Assembly: GCF_037996825.1 (NCBI RefSeq)
Contig: NZ_JBBNAC010000001.1
Location: 1,488,001-1,552,000 of the forward strand
Reading direction: 5' to 3'
Origin: Bdellovibrio sp. BCCA
GTDB taxonomy: Bacteria > Bdellovibrionota > Bdellovibrionia > Bdellovibrionales > Bdellovibrionaceae
Length of the DNA: 64,000 nt
The translations under genes were made by a program, and so were the position numbers. The notes below the pieces were generated by a model that was given only the letters and a program-made list of their open reading frames with translations, ran no database searches and had not been told where the DNA came from. Shown piece by piece: positions 10,274 to 20,570 of this stretch. The stretch's first letter is position 1. The number at the start of each line of letters is the position of its first letter.

Positions 10274-11086
10274 ATGAGTTCCACTGACATCCCATTGATC
10301 GTAACGATTCCACATTCAGGCGAAAAAATTCCCCCACAAACGCCGTGGCTGAATTCTTTGCCAGAAGAAGTTTTGATGTGCGACGTCGACCGTTATGTGG
10401 ACTTTTTGTATGAACCTGCTCTTCATAAACTTCATATTCCTTTTGTAAAAACAGAGTGGCATCGTTATGCCGCCGATTTAAATCGTATTCCTGAGGATGT
10501 CGATGCGTCTTCCGTGGTTGGAAATGCGAATCCGGCGGGAACTCACAATCGCGGTTTTCACTGGGTGATCACAACTTACAAACATCAGCTCATGAAAGAG
10601 CCGATGACGCCGCAAGTGCACGATGAACTTGTAAAACTGATTTATGAACCTTTCCACAGCGGCGTGCGCGCTCTTTATCAAGACCTTCATTCCAAAGGTT
10701 ATAAAAAGACTTTTCATATTGATGCGCACAGCATGCCGTCCGTAGGTACCAGCGAGCATCGCGATCCAGGGGAACTTCGTGCCGACATTGTGGTCAGCGA
10801 CAGCAAAGGAAAAAGCTGTGACCCAAGATTCAAGGATCTTGTGATTGCAGCCTATGTGACAGCGGGTTTTAAAGTTGGTTACAATTGGCCCTACTTTGGC
10901 GGTCGCGTCACAGAGCAGTACGGAGATCCTCGTCGCGATCAACACACTCTGCAAGTTGAAATGAATCGCTCACTGTATATGGATGAGAAAACAAAAAAGC
11001 TCAAACCGGAAGAGGCGAAGAAAGTTCAGGAAAAAGTTCTCTTTGCTTTGAGCTATATCCGCAACAATTTGATGCATATAATGTAG
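10274..11086 (+). CDS. N-formylglutamate amidohydrolase family protein
   Basis: This is a predicted zinc amidohydrolase (270 aa) of the N-formylglutamate deformylase family, which in histidine degradation releases formate and glutamate. The ATG at 10274 follows GGAGGATATT, a strong ribosome-binding site; the longer in-frame ATG at 10226 lacks one. Family-like signatures are LIVTIPHSGEKIP at the N terminus, DVDRYVDFLY, TEWHRYAADLNR, and FHIDAHSMPSVGT in the middle, where His/Asp residues would bind metal. No hut genes are nearby, so histidine catabolism is not supported by context and the substrate stays open. It is divergent from the adenosyltransferase gene with about 100 bases between. Confidence 0.82.
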   Translation: MSSTDIPLIVTIPHSGEKIPPQTPWLNSLPEEVLMCDVDRYVDFLYEPALHKLHIPFVKTEWHRYAADLNRIPEDVDASSVVGNANPAGTHNRGFHWVITTYKHQLMKEPMTPQVHDELVKLIYEPFHSGVRALYQDLHSKGYKKTFHIDAHSMPSVGTSEHRDPGELRADIVVSDSKGKSCDPRFKDLVIAAYVTAGFKVGYNWPYFGGRVTEQYGDPRRDQHTLQVEMNRSLYMDEKTKKLKPEEAKKVQEKVLFALSYIRNNLMHIM

Positions 11087-11181
11087 GGCGTCGAAAAGTA
11101 AAAAGCATAGTCAGCCGAGCCGACTTAAATTATTGATAGCTATCAGCAATTAAAATTTTTTTAGCTTTCAAGGACGGCTCG

Positions 11182-12597
11182 TTGGATAAGACCTCTTTGC
11201 CCAAAAAATCTCTGCTCAAGAGGCTTAATAAGCCTCTAGCTTCTGTTAAGCTGGCTGTTTTCATTATCATTTCTATTGCAGCGATCACGGCGGTCGGTAC
11301 GTTCGTTGAGGCGAAGTACGATTCTTACGCTGCTCGAAAACTCGTTTACGACACTTGGTTCATGTACGGCATTATGGGACTTTTGGTGATCAACCTCACT
11401 GCGGTGATGTTGGATCGTTGGCCGTGGAAAAAGCGTCATGCGGCGTTTGTTCTTGCGCACATTGGGATCATCGTCATGCTTGCAGGAGCTGTGCTTACGA
11501 TGAACTACGGTCTTGATGGTTCGATGCGTGTTGGAATCGGCGAAGACAATAATCTTGTGCAAACATCAGAAACCGATCTTGTCGTCTACACATCTTTCGA
11601 TGGGGACCGCTACTCCAAAACTCTCGAGCAGGAAGTGGATTTCTTTAAAAATCCGCCATCAGAAAAACATCCTGTTGTTATCCCAGCTTATGAAGGCGAA
11701 ATTCGCATTGTCGACTACAAAAAATATGTTTTGCCTTCACGTAAAGTCGTTGTCGATGAAAGTGGCAAAGGCGGAGCGGGTCTGCGTTTTCAACTGCAAA
11801 ACCCCAACGTGAATGTGATTGAGTGGTTGGTGCAAAGAAAACCGGATTCAGTTGCAACTCATAATTTCGGTCCGGCGCAAATTCATTTAGGAAAAGCTCC
11901 CGAAAAAGGGCGTGGTGCCAATGAAATTTTCCTGACACCTGAAGCAAACAACACACTTCGCTATGTTGTTTTTCAAAAAGATTCTGAAAAACTCCACAAA
12001 AAAGGTGTTGTGAAAGAAGGCGAAGTTTTTGATCCGGGTTTTAAAATGGCTTTGAATTTCCGCGTTCTGCGTTTTCTTCCGTCAGCCATTGAAGATTGGG
12101 ATTTGCAACCATCAGAGCGTCCCACACCTTTAACGACATCCGCGATCAAAATTGTGTTCGATGGCAAAGAGCACTGGGTCCTTTTAAATGACATGGTGAA
12201 GTTGTTTACAAATAACACGGTCTATCTTTTGACATACGGAAATCGTCGTACTGATATCGGCTTTAAAATTAAACTTAAAAACTTCGCGGTGACACGTTAT
12301 CAAGGCACTATGCGTGCGATGGCTTACGAAAGTGTCGTGGAAGTTCCTGAAAAAGGCGAGCAGGTCATTTCAATGAATGAGCCTCTCAAGTACAAAGGTC
12401 TCACGATTTATCAGGCGAGCTTTCAAGAAGAAGAAGGAAAGCCCGTCGCTTCGATTTTCTCTGTGAATCACGATCCGGGACGTTTTTTGAAATATCTTGG
12501 TTCTTTGATTATGAGTTTGGGAATTGTTTTATTGATGTGGTTTAAACACCTGGATTTTAAAATTGCGCGCAAATCGCAAAAAGACGGGGAAGAGTAA
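11182..12597 (+). CDS. resB: Cytochrome c biogenesis protein ResB (System II)
   Basis: ResB (471 aa), with CcsA, forms the System II haem exporter and cytochrome c synthetase at the inner membrane. Start is TTG at 11182 with AAGGAC upstream; no ATG is available near the N terminus. Three N-terminal membrane helices (about residues 19-38, 62-80, 88-108) precede a large periplasmic domain of roughly 310 residues. A fourth helix follows at about 437-455 (LGSLIMSLGIVLLMWF). The motif NEPLKYKGLTIYQASF near residue 400 is typical of ResB. The next gene, CcsA, begins 1 base after its stop. Matured substrates probably include the pentahaem and monohaem cytochromes encoded just downstream. Confidence 0.92.
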   Translation: MDKTSLPKKSLLKRLNKPLASVKLAVFIIISIAAITAVGTFVEAKYDSYAARKLVYDTWFMYGIMGLLVINLTAVMLDRWPWKKRHAAFVLAHIGIIVMLAGAVLTMNYGLDGSMRVGIGEDNNLVQTSETDLVVYTSFDGDRYSKTLEQEVDFFKNPPSEKHPVVIPAYEGEIRIVDYKKYVLPSRKVVVDESGKGGAGLRFQLQNPNVNVIEWLVQRKPDSVATHNFGPAQIHLGKAPEKGRGANEIFLTPEANNTLRYVVFQKDSEKLHKKGVVKEGEVFDPGFKMALNFRVLRFLPSAIEDWDLQPSERPTPLTTSAIKIVFDGKEHWVLLNDMVKLFTNNTVYLLTYGNRRTDIGFKIKLKNFAVTRYQGTMRAMAYESVVEVPEKGEQVISMNEPLKYKGLTIYQASFQEEEGKPVASIFSVNHDPGRFLKYLGSLIMSLGIVLLMWFKHLDFKIARKSQKDGEE

Positions 12598-12598
12598 T

Positions 12599-14239
12599 AT
12601 GAAAAAATTGATGTTGTTGATTGCCTCTTTACTTGTGAGCGTCTCTGTTTTTGCAAAAACAGGGGATGCGCTGAACTATCTGCAAGTGCAAGACGGTGGA
12701 CGTATTAAACCTTACGACAGTTTTGCTCGTGAAATGCTTGAAATCGTTTACGGAAAAACGCAGTACGAAGGACGTCTGGCGACAGAGATTGTCATGACGT
12801 GGATGCTGTCTCCACAAGCATGGCATGATAAAAAAATCTTTGAAGTGCGCAACCATCAAGTTTTGGATGCGATGAAGCTTCCAAAAGATCAGCGCTGGTT
12901 TACCGGCGAAGAACTTTTTGGCGGAGAAAGATTTGCCCTTCTTCGTCAAGAGTTGCAGGCTAAACGTGAATCCAAAGAAAAACTCGATCCCTATTTCCAA
13001 GCTTTGCAACGCCTCGAAAATCAATTCGTGGTTTTCCAAGAAGTCGCTGCCGGCCGTATGCTTAAGGTCGTTCCGCCTAAGGAAGGCGACGCTTGGATCG
13101 CCGTTGCGGATTTAGATCCGGCTCAACAAGAAAAGTTCATGGATCTCACAAAAGCTTTCGTGAATCACATCGGTGCCGTTGCAAAAGGCGAGAGCACCGA
13201 GGCCACAGGTGCTGAACTTGATAAAGCTGTTCACTCTTTCGAAGACATCGCTCGCGCGAACAATCCCGCTCTTTATAATCACGAAACGAAAATGAAAGCC
13301 GAAGTTCACTACAATAACTTCCATCCATTCCGTTGGGCTTATGTGTGCTACTTCATCGCATTTATCATTCTGCTTTTGGTGTGGACTTTGAGCAAAGAGT
13401 CGTTGATGAAAGCCGTTTGGGTTTTCTTGGTGTTGGGATTTGTACTTCACACTTACGGCTTCGGTCTTCGCATGTACATCATGGAGCGTCCGCCGGTTTC
13501 TAATATGTACGAAACAGTGGTGTGGGTCGCGTGGGGAACAATTTTATTCGCTGCGATCTTGGAGCTTATCTATAAGTATCGTTTGATTTTAGTGGCAGGA
13601 ACTTTGGTTTCGGCTTTTGGTCTTGTTATTGCTGACTTTGCTCCAGCTGTTCTTGATCCAACGCTTCAGCCACTTGAGCCTGTTCTTCGCAGCAACTATT
13701 GGCTCACGATTCACGTGATGACTATCACTATCAGTTACGCCGCGTTTTTCTTGGCGTTCGGATTGGGAGACATTGGTCTTATCTACTATCTCCGTGGAGA
13801 ACAAAAACATCAGGCTCAGATCAAAGCCGTGGTGACGGGAATTTATCGCGCGATGCAAATCGGTGTCGCGTTTCTGGCTCCCGGAATTATCTTGGGCGGT
13901 ATCTGGGCCGACTACTCTTGGGGTCGCTTCTGGGGTTGGGATCCAAAAGAGACATGGGCGTTGATCGCTCTCTTGGGATATCTCGCGGTTCTTCACGCGC
14001 GCTACGCAGGCATGATCAAAAATTTTGGAATGATAGTGACGGCGGTGATCACTTTCTCTCTCGTGATCATGGCTTGGTACGGAGTGAACTTCGTTCTTGG
14101 CGCAGGGCTTCATTCGTACGGCTTTGGTGCGGGTGGTGTTGAATATGTGTCTGCTTTCGTGGCAGCGCACATCTTATTAGTGATTTATGTAAGTGTGATT
14201 AGGCAAGGTAAGGGTAAAAAACAGACACCTGCTACTTGA
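12599..14239 (+). CDS. ccsA: Cytochrome c biogenesis protein CcsA (System II, long form)
   Basis: This 546-residue protein is the haem-handling partner of ResB. It starts at the ATG at 12599 (MKKLMLLIASLLVSVSVFA). An N-terminal hydrophobic segment precedes about 220 residues of soluble, probably periplasmic sequence, an extension that the minimal CcsA lacks. A multi-spanning CcsA domain follows. The haem-binding tryptophan-rich motif WGRFWGWDPKETW is near residue 440. Conserved histidines flank it (for example LHTYGFG, TIHVMTI, LHARYAG, LHSYGFG). The preceding stop TAA and the start are separated by one base, so resB-ccsA is one operon. About 170 bases separate it from actA, which may have its own promoter. 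Confidence 0.93.
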   Translation: MKKLMLLIASLLVSVSVFAKTGDALNYLQVQDGGRIKPYDSFAREMLEIVYGKTQYEGRLATEIVMTWMLSPQAWHDKKIFEVRNHQVLDAMKLPKDQRWFTGEELFGGERFALLRQELQAKRESKEKLDPYFQALQRLENQFVVFQEVAAGRMLKVVPPKEGDAWIAVADLDPAQQEKFMDLTKAFVNHIGAVAKGESTEATGAELDKAVHSFEDIARANNPALYNHETKMKAEVHYNNFHPFRWAYVCYFIAFIILLLVWTLSKESLMKAVWVFLVLGFVLHTYGFGLRMYIMERPPVSNMYETVVWVAWGTILFAAILELIYKYRLILVAGTLVSAFGLVIADFAPAVLDPTLQPLEPVLRSNYWLTIHVMTITISYAAFFLAFGLGDIGLIYYLRGEQKHQAQIKAVVTGIYRAMQIGVAFLAPGIILGGIWADYSWGRFWGWDPKETWALIALLGYLAVLHARYAGMIKNFGMIVTAVITFSLVIMAWYGVNFVLGAGLHSYGFGAGGVEYVSAFVAAHILLVIYVSVIRQGKGKKQTPAT

Positions 14240-14411
14240 TTTTTATTTTGCACACTTCTTGGGCGAAGAGTCTGAGTCGTCTTCTTTTTCAATATGTTTG
14301 CAAAAAGAATATGGACAACTGGACTTTTCCACCATTAAATAGGAGCAAACTAAAATTAGGACAGCATTCGTTTGTCTTTGGCCCACAGTAGTGAATAAGC
14401 GAAGGATGATT

Positions 14412-14951
14412 ATGCATCGGGTATTCAAAAGAACGGCGGCGAGCGCATTGGCGTTATTTGGCGCGCTCATGGTTTCAACTCTTCTCGTTGGTTGTAAATT
14501 TCAACCAGGGTTTGGATATAACAAAGGATACGCTCCAGAGCAGCCTATCGCGTTTGACCACTCCCTTCATGCGGGAACTCACAAAATTCAGTGTCAGTAC
14601 TGCCACAATCAGGTGGAAAGAACGAAGCACTCGAATATTCCTGCACTTTCAACGTGCATGAACTGCCATCTTCAAGTGGCGACAGATAAGCCAGGTATTC
14701 AAAAATTGCGTGAAGCGTATGACAACGGTGGATCTATTGAGTGGGTTCGCGTGCACATGCTTCCTGACTTTGTTCACTTCAACCACAACGCCCACATCGC
14801 AAAAGGCGTAAACTGCCAAACTTGCCATGGTCAAATCGAGACTATGAAAAAAGTAGAGCAGTTTGCTGATCTTTCTATGGGTTGGTGTGTGAACTGTCAT
14901 CGTCAGCCTGAAAACAAGGCTCCACTCAACTGTTCAACTTGTCACTACTAA
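14412..14951 (+). CDS. actA: Alternative Complex III pentahaem cytochrome c subunit ActA
   Basis: ActA (179 aa) carries five c-type haems in the quinol:cytochrome c oxidoreductase ACIII. Five CXXCH sites are visible: CQYCH, CMNCH, CQTCH, CVNCH and CSTCH, exactly the expected number. The N-terminal hydrophobic stretch ending LLVGCKF suggests a membrane anchor and possibly a lipoprotein. The ATG at 14412 is chosen because GAAGG lies 6 bases upstream. GTG 14391 and ATG 14406 are alternative starts. It is the first gene of a six-gene run actABCDEF. Electron flow runs from quinol to a soluble or membrane cytochrome c, then to an oxidase not encoded in this window. Confidence 0.95.
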   Translation: MHRVFKRTAASALALFGALMVSTLLVGCKFQPGFGYNKGYAPEQPIAFDHSLHAGTHKIQCQYCHNQVERTKHSNIPALSTCMNCHLQVATDKPGIQKLREAYDNGGSIEWVRVHMLPDFVHFNHNAHIAKGVNCQTCHGQIETMKKVEQFADLSMGWCVNCHRQPENKAPLNCSTCHY

Positions 14952-14968
14952 GGATTTCGGAAGGTACC

Positions 14969-17900
14969 ATGTCTGAAATGCATCATGATAATGAATTAGA
15001 AATGAAGAAAGCGCTTCGCCCACAAGTGGAGCGTGATAACAAATATTGGCTAAGTCTTGAACAATGGAAAAATGATCCTGAGTTCATGAAACTTGCTGAG
15101 ACAGAATTCCAATCTTCGCCTCTTCGTGCACAAGACGATGAAAGCGGTTGGGCTCGTCGTGAGTTCTTGAAGTTGATGGGAGCTTCTATTGCTTTGGCAT
15201 CTGCGGGTTGTATCCGTCGTCCAGTGCAAAAAATCGTTCCTTACAACAAGCAACCTGAAGAAGTGACTTTAGGTGTAGCGAATTACTATTCTTCAGCTTA
15301 CTTCGAAGGTTCTGAAGGTCTTGGTGTTTTGGTTAAAACACGCGAAGGCCGTCCTATTAAAATCGAAGCAAATCCGGGCCACCCCTTCAGCATCTCTGGT
15401 TTGAACATCCGTTCACAAGCTTCTTTGTTGAAGATGTACGATCCAGAAAGATTGAAAGGTCCACAACGCAATCTTTTCAATGAGAAAAGATCGAACAGCC
15501 AAGTTGTCGACGTTAAATGGGAAGAGCTAGACAAAAAAGTTGTTGAGCAACTCAAAAAAGGTGACGTTGTTGTTTTGACAGGCGCAATCGCGTCTCCAGC
15601 AACACGCGCTGTGATTGGCGACTTCGCACAAGGTTTCAAAGCGAAACACGTTGTGTGGGAAGCATTCGCGAACGAAGAAGTTCGTGAAGGTCAAAAAGCT
15701 TCTTACGGTGATGACGTTGTTCCTGCTTATCGTTTCGATAAAGCGAAGATGATCGTGTCTATCGACGCGGACTTCTTGGGAACTTGGATTTCTCCAACAG
15801 CATTCACGAACCAATTCGTGAATGGCCGTAAAGATATCAAAAACATGAATCGTTTGGTTTCTTTCGATTCAAATTATTCTCTTACTGGTGCTAACGCGGA
15901 TATCCGCATGAAGATCAAACCTTCTCAGCAACTTGATGTTGTAATGGGTCTTCTTCATGAGATCATCGTGAAAAAAGGCGCTTCTTCTTACGCGGGCAAC
16001 GCCAACGTAAAAGCGGCTTTGGCTCCATTTGCTGATACAGCGAAAAAATTGGGTGTTGAACCTGAATTGTTCGCGAAAGTTGCTGCCGACCTTCTTGCAA
16101 ACAAAGGGGAGTCTTTGGTTGTAGCCGGTGGTATCCAAACTCTGACTGAAAAGTCTAAAGAACTTCAAGTTGCAGTCAACTTCTTGAATACGATCTTGGA
16201 TAACGACGGTAAAACAGTCGACCACAAAAACGGCAACGTGGCATTGAAAGCTTCTTACGAAGACATGGCCGCTCTTATTAAAGACATGGCTGCTGGCAAA
16301 GTAAAAACTTTGGTTGTTCACGGTGTGAATCCAGCTTTCGTATTGCCTGCTGAAATGGGCTTTGCTGACGCTATTAAAAAAGTTCAAATGGTTATCTACA
16401 CAGGTGACCGTATTGACGAAACAGGCGTTTACGCAGACTACATCACTCCAGACAACCACGCGTTGGAATCTTGGAATGATGCTGAATTGGCAAATGGTGT
16501 TTACACAATCTGCCAACCTGCGATCCGTCCTATGTATGACACTCGTTCATTCCAGTTGTCTTTGATGACTTGGGCATTCATGGCAAACATGGGTCCTCAA
16601 CGTCTTCGTGACTACGAGACTTTCTATGACTACTTGAGAGTCTTCTGGAAATCTGACATCCAACCAAAAGTTGGCAAAGGAAAAGACTTCGAAGACTTCT
16701 GGCAAGAAACTCTTCAAAAAGGTTACGCAGGTTCATTGAGCACAGGTTCTTCGGCTCGCTCATTCAAAGTAGATGCATTCACATCTATCAAACCAGCGGC
16801 GGCTTCTGAAGGATTCGAACTTGTTCTTTACCCAACGTCTCACATGGGCGACGGTTCTTTGAACAACGTTTCTTGGTTGCATGAACTTCCAGATCCAATC
16901 ACAAAAGCTGTTTGGGACAACTACATCAGCGTTTCTTTGGCGACAGCTGAAAAACACGGTTTGAGACAAAACAATGTTGTCGAATTGACAGTAGGGGATA
17001 AGAAGATCGAACTTCCGATCTTGATCCAACCAGGTCTTCATGACGACGTTTTGGCGATCGCTGTTGGTTTCGGTCGTACACGCGTAGGTAAAGTAGGTAA
17101 TGGTATTGGTAAAAATGCTTTTGCTCTAGCTACTGCGAAAGACGGCAAAGTTGTTTTCGCTGGTCAAAAAGCGGAATTCAAAAAATTATCTAAGAAGTAT
17201 GAAATTGCGATCACGCAAGGTCATCACTCTATGGAAGGTCGTAACATCGTTGCGGAAGCAACTTTGAAAGACTACAACAAAAAGAAAGACGCCGGCATCC
17301 ACAGACACCACACTTGGTCGATCTGGTCTGGTCACGAATACAGTGGTCACAAATGGGGTATGGCTGTTGATCTTCACACTTGCACAGGTTGTTCTTCTTG
17401 CGTGGTTGCATGTCAATCTGAGAACAACATCCCTGTCGTAGGTAAGCAGTACGTGATCGAAGGCCGTGAAATGCACTGGATCCGTATTGACCGTTACTAC
17501 ACTGGAAACCCAGCGGACGCTGAAGCGGTTTTCCAACCGGTTATGTGCCAACACTGTGACAATGCTCCTTGCGAAACTGTATGTCCGGTTCTTGCGACTG
17601 TTCACTCTGATGAAGGTCTCAATGACATGGTTTACAACCGTTGCGTGGGAACTCGTTACTGCGCGAATAACTGTCCATACAAAGTTCGTCGTTTCAACTG
17701 GTTCAACTATGCGAAGCAGATCGAGAAGCCATTGCACATGGCTCTAAATCCTTCCGTGGGTGTTCGTACTCGCGGGGTTATGGAGAAATGTACATTCTGC
17801 GTTCAAAGAATCCAGGATGCTAAAACGGTTGCTCGCAACGAAAAACGTCAGTTGAAAGACGGCGATGTGAAAACAGCCTGCCAAACTGCATGTCCTGCAG

Positions 17901-18103
17901 GTGGTATCGTGTTTGGTGATTTAAATGATCCAAACTCTGAAGTGGCGAAGATCTTTAAAACAGAAGAGCGTTCTTACGCACTTCTTGAAGAATGGCATGC
18001 GAAACCTTCGGTTCGCTACCTTTCTAAGATCCGTAACAATGATAAAGAATCAACTGGTGACCACAACGGTCACGGTACTGCAAAACAAGGTGAGCACTCA
18101 TGA
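14969..18103 (+). CDS. actB: Alternative Complex III subunit ActB (molybdopterin-like plus Fe-S protein)
   Basis: ActB (1044 aa) is the large periplasmic subunit of ACIII. It fuses a molybdopterin-oxidoreductase-like region (about residues 60-780), which in characterised ACIII lacks the cofactor, to an iron-sulphur region (about 790-960). The twin-arginine-like segment [21 protein letters not shown] near residue 55 suggests Tat export and lipidation. Cysteine clusters [37 protein letters not shown] and CTFCVQRI with CQTACP would bind the Fe-S clusters. The ATG at 14969 follows GGAAGGTACC; the open frame begins 30 bases earlier inside actA. Its stop overlaps the actC start, so the two are translationally coupled. 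Confidence 0.95.
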   Translation: MSEMHHDNELEMKKALRPQVERDNKYWLSLEQWKNDPEFMKLAETEFQSSPLRAQDDESGWARREFLKLMGASIALASAGCIRRPVQKIVPYNKQPEEVTLGVANYYSSAYFEGSEGLGVLVKTREGRPIKIEANPGHPFSISGLNIRSQASLLKMYDPERLKGPQRNLFNEKRSNSQVVDVKWEELDKKVVEQLKKGDVVVLTGAIASPATRAVIGDFAQGFKAKHVVWEAFANEEVREGQKASYGDDVVPAYRFDKAKMIVSIDADFLGTWISPTAFTNQFVNGRKDIKNMNRLVSFDSNYSLTGANADIRMKIKPSQQLDVVMGLLHEIIVKKGASSYAGNANVKAALAPFADTAKKLGVEPELFAKVAADLLANKGESLVVAGGIQTLTEKSKELQVAVNFLNTILDNDGKTVDHKNGNVALKASYEDMAALIKDMAAGKVKTLVVHGVNPAFVLPAEMGFADAIKKVQMVIYTGDRIDETGVYADYITPDNHALESWNDAELANGVYTICQPAIRPMYDTRSFQLSLMTWAFMANMGPQRLRDYETFYDYLRVFWKSDIQPKVGKGKDFEDFWQETLQKGYAGSLSTGSSARSFKVDAFTSIKPAAASEGFELVLYPTSHMGDGSLNNVSWLHELPDPITKAVWDNYISVSLATAEKHGLRQNNVVELTVGDKKIELPILIQPGLHDDVLAIAVGFGRTRVGKVGNGIGKNAFALATAKDGKVVFAGQKAEFKKLSKKYEIAITQGHHSMEGRNIVAEATLKDYNKKKDAGIHRHHTWSIWSGHEYSGHKWGMAVDLHTCTGCSSCVVACQSENNIPVVGKQYVIEGREMHWIRIDRYYTGNPADAEAVFQPVMCQHCDNAPCETVCPVLATVHSDEGLNDMVYNRCVGTRYCANNCPYKVRRFNWFNYAKQIEKPLHMALNPSVGVRTRGVMEKCTFCVQRIQDAKTVARNEKRQLKDGDVKTACQTACPAGGIVFGDLNDPNSEVAKIFKTEERSYALLEEWHAKPSVRYLSKIRNNDKESTGDHNGHGTAKQGEHS

Positions 18104-19461
18104 TGAAGCGTAGTCCATTAGTCCTTGGCAATAAGACTTTAAAAGATGTGACGGACGACATCTGTGCGCCGGTGGAAAGATTCCCATCCAAAGGTTGGGT
18201 GGGGTTGTTCCTAGGTGCGAAGACGTTGTTGTTATTTTATATCGGTATCCTTGCGAGCGTTGTCGGTATCGGTATTGGTTTGCTGGGTGTTAACAGCCCG
18301 GTCTTCTGGGGTACGATGATCGTTACGTTCGTATTCTGGATCGGTATCGGTCACGCGGGTACGTTGATCTCTGCGGTTCTTTTCTTGTTCCGCCAAAAAT
18401 GGAGAACTTCTGTAGCTCGTACTGCGGAAGCAATGACGGTCTTCGCGGTTATGACAGCGGGTCTTTTCCCGTTGCTACATACAGGTCGTCCTTGGTTGGA
18501 TTACTGGTTGTTCCCGTATCCAAATCAACGTGGACCATTGTGGGTGAACTTCCGTAGTCCATTGTTGTGGGACGTTTTCGCCGTATCAACATACGCGACT
18601 GTTTCCATGGTATTCTGGTACATCGGTTTGGTTCCTGACTTTGCAACTATCAAAGACCGTGCGAAAAACAAACTTCGCAGAACTGTTTACGGCGCGCTTT
18701 CTTTGGGATGGCGTGGAACTGCAAGAAACTGGTCACACTATGAAATGGTGTACTTGATCCTTGCGGGTCTTTCGACTCCACTCGTTCTTTCAGTTCATAC
18801 GATCGTCTCTTTCGACTTCGCGGTTTCTAACTTGCCAGGTTGGCATACAACGATCTTCCCTCCATACTTCGTTGCCGGTGCGATCTTCTCCGGTTTCGCG
18901 ATGGTTGTGACATTGATGACTTTGGTTCGTATCGGTTTCAAAGAATTCCAAAACTACGTAACGCTTGATCATATGGAAGTGATGAACAAAATCATCATGA
19001 CAACAGGTATGCTTGTTGGTTACGCGTACGCATCTGAGTTCTTTATCGCTTGGTACTCTGGCAACCAATACGAGCGTTTCGTATTTATCAACCGTGCGTT
19101 CGGTCCTTACGGCTGGTCTTACTGGTGTATGGTGACTTGTAACGTATTGATCCCGCAATTGTTCTGGTTCAAGAAAATGCGTCGTTCAATCCCAGTGATG
19201 TTCGTTGTTTCTATCTTCGTAAACATCGGTATGTGGTTTGAGCGTTTCGTGATCACTGTGACATCTCTTCACCGTGACTTCTTACCATCAAGCTGGGGTA
19301 TGTACGCTTGGTCATGGTTCGATACAGGGGTTCTTGTTGGATCCTTCGGTATGTTCCTGACATTGTTCTTGTTGTATCTACGTTTGTTCCCTGCGGTTTC
19401 TATCGCGGAAGTGAAGCCTGTACTCCATGTTGGTTACGATGATAAAGGAGGGCACCACTAA
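18100..19461 (+). CDS. actC: Alternative Complex III quinol-binding membrane subunit ActC (NrfD/PsrC family)
   Basis: ActC (453 aa) is the integral membrane subunit of the NrfD/PsrC type proposed to bind menaquinol. About ten membrane helices are visible, starting at about residue 40 ([24 protein letters not shown]). Motifs typical of the family include [44 protein letters not shown] and [20 protein letters not shown]. Two adjacent ATGs (18100 and 18103) are possible; the first overlaps the actB stop as ATGATGA. The last base of actC is the first of the actD start, TAATG. Length and position match the act operon of other bacteria. Confidence 0.94.
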   Translation: MMKRSPLVLGNKTLKDVTDDICAPVERFPSKGWVGLFLGAKTLLLFYIGILASVVGIGIGLLGVNSPVFWGTMIVTFVFWIGIGHAGTLISAVLFLFRQKWRTSVARTAEAMTVFAVMTAGLFPLLHTGRPWLDYWLFPYPNQRGPLWVNFRSPLLWDVFAVSTYATVSMVFWYIGLVPDFATIKDRAKNKLRRTVYGALSLGWRGTARNWSHYEMVYLILAGLSTPLVLSVHTIVSFDFAVSNLPGWHTTIFPPYFVAGAIFSGFAMVVTLMTLVRIGFKEFQNYVTLDHMEVMNKIIMTTGMLVGYAYASEFFIAWYSGNQYERFVFINRAFGPYGWSYWCMVTCNVLIPQLFWFKKMRRSIPVMFVVSIFVNIGMWFERFVITVTSLHRDFLPSSWGMYAWSWFDTGVLVGSFGMFLTLFLLYLRLFPAVSIAEVKPVLHVGYDDKGGHH

Positions 19462-19982
19462 TGGCTCAATATACAAAAGGTATTGCTGGTATTTGGGAAG
19501 ATGAACATTTGATCTTGAAAGCCGCTCGCAAAACTCGCGAGTCGGGCTTCACAAAGTTCGATGTAATCTCTGCTTATCCTATTCACGGAATGGAAGAAGC
19601 TTGCGGTATTAAAAGATCTTGGATCCCTTACGTGACTTTCGTTGCGGGATGCGTAGGTTTAACTGCGGGTCTTCTTTTGACTTGGTGGACTTCAGCAGTG
19701 AACTGGGCAGTGAACGTGGGTGGTAAACCTTTCTTCTCTCTTCCAGCTTTCATTCCTATCATGTTCGAATTGACTATCTTGTTCGCGGCTCTTGCTTCTG
19801 TTGGGGCGCTTTTCTATGCGTGCAAAATTCCGCGCATTGATCCGCCATCAATTGATCCTGATTTGAGCTCTCATAAATTTGCGGTTTTCATCCCTCACAA
19901 TGATACAGGGTATGACGAATCCAAAATTGAAAAGATGTTCAAAGAGCTTGGCGCTAAAGAAGTGAAGAAGACGGAGTACTAA
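19461..19982 (+). CDS. actD: Alternative Complex III subunit ActD (DUF3341)
   Basis: ActD (173 aa) is a small membrane subunit of ACIII with two transmembrane helices, about residues 58-77 and 101-122. An N-terminal cytoplasmic domain contains the family-like stretch FDVISAYPIHGMEEACGIKRS. The C-terminal tail carries DPDLSSHKFAVFIPHNDTGYD. Its role is structural, contacting ActC and ActF, and it carries no redox cofactor. The start overlaps the actC stop by one base (TAATG), and actE starts 2 bases after its stop. The identification rests on both the family pattern and its fixed place in the operon. Confidence 0.92.
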   Translation: MAQYTKGIAGIWEDEHLILKAARKTRESGFTKFDVISAYPIHGMEEACGIKRSWIPYVTFVAGCVGLTAGLLLTWWTSAVNWAVNVGGKPFFSLPAFIPIMFELTILFAALASVGALFYACKIPRIDPPSIDPDLSSHKFAVFIPHNDTGYDESKIEKMFKELGAKEVKKTEY

Positions 19983-19984
19983 AG

Positions 19985-20563
19985 ATGAGAAGCCTTGTGA
20001 ATTTATCCATGGGTGTAGCAGCGGCAGGCTTGGCAGCTATCGCATTGTCGAGCTGCGGTCCGCGCGGTAACAAACCCAATGTCGAAATCATCCAAGATAT
20101 GATGGAGTCTCCGGCGATCAAAGCTCAGGAGTACGACGAAACATCTCCTCACCACAGTGGAATGAGAGTTCCGCCTGAACACACAGCGCCTGTTGGTTTT
20201 GAACCGTACAGATATGCGACTGATGTGGAAGGTGCCGCGAAGAATTTGAAAAATCCTTTGGCTGATAAAATGGACGAAGAGACTTTGCTTGTAGGTCAAA
20301 AATACTACGAGACAAACTGTGCGATCTGCCACGGCTTTAAAGGCGAGGGTGGAACTGAGTCGAAGTCTTCTGTGTCTGAGAAAATGGCTTTGAAACCACC
20401 TTCAATCCTGACCGACAAAGTAAAAGGATGGCCAGATGGTCACCTTTACCATGTGATCACGATGGGCCAAGGTGTGATGGGGCCTTATGCTTCTCACATT
20501 CCACAAAAATATCGTTGGCAAGTTGTTAACTACATTCGCTTCCTAGAGAAGCAATCTAAGTAG
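19985..20563 (+). CDS. actE: Alternative Complex III monohaem cytochrome c subunit ActE
   Basis: ActE (192 aa) is a membrane-anchored monohaem cytochrome c. Residues 1-24 form a lipoprotein-type signal ending ALSSCGP, so Cys24 is a probable lipid attachment site. The single haem site CAICH is near residue 115, in the context YYETNCAICHGFKGEGG. A likely axial methionine lies further on in ITMGQGVMGPYASHI. The YRWQVVNYIRFLEK segment is typical of class I cytochrome c C-terminal helices. It lies 2 bases after actD and 7 bases before actF. Maturation would need the ResB-CcsA pair encoded upstream. Confidence 0.94.
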   Translation: MRSLVNLSMGVAAAGLAAIALSSCGPRGNKPNVEIIQDMMESPAIKAQEYDETSPHHSGMRVPPEHTAPVGFEPYRYATDVEGAAKNLKNPLADKMDEETLLVGQKYYETNCAICHGFKGEGGTESKSSVSEKMALKPPSILTDKVKGWPDGHLYHVITMGQGVMGPYASHIPQKYRWQVVNYIRFLEKQSK

Positions 20564-20570
20564 GTTTAAA

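Noticed and set aside
11134-11145. TGATAGCTATCA palindrome upstream of resB
   Set aside because: It has no loop, is AT-rich and is not followed by a convincing T-run directly after a stem, so it is not called a terminator or operator.
13589-14170. Long antisense frame inside ccsA and similar ones inside act, pheT and thrS
   Set aside because: They oppose well-supported genes, have biased compositions (His, Arg, Ser rich) and no ribosome-binding sites.
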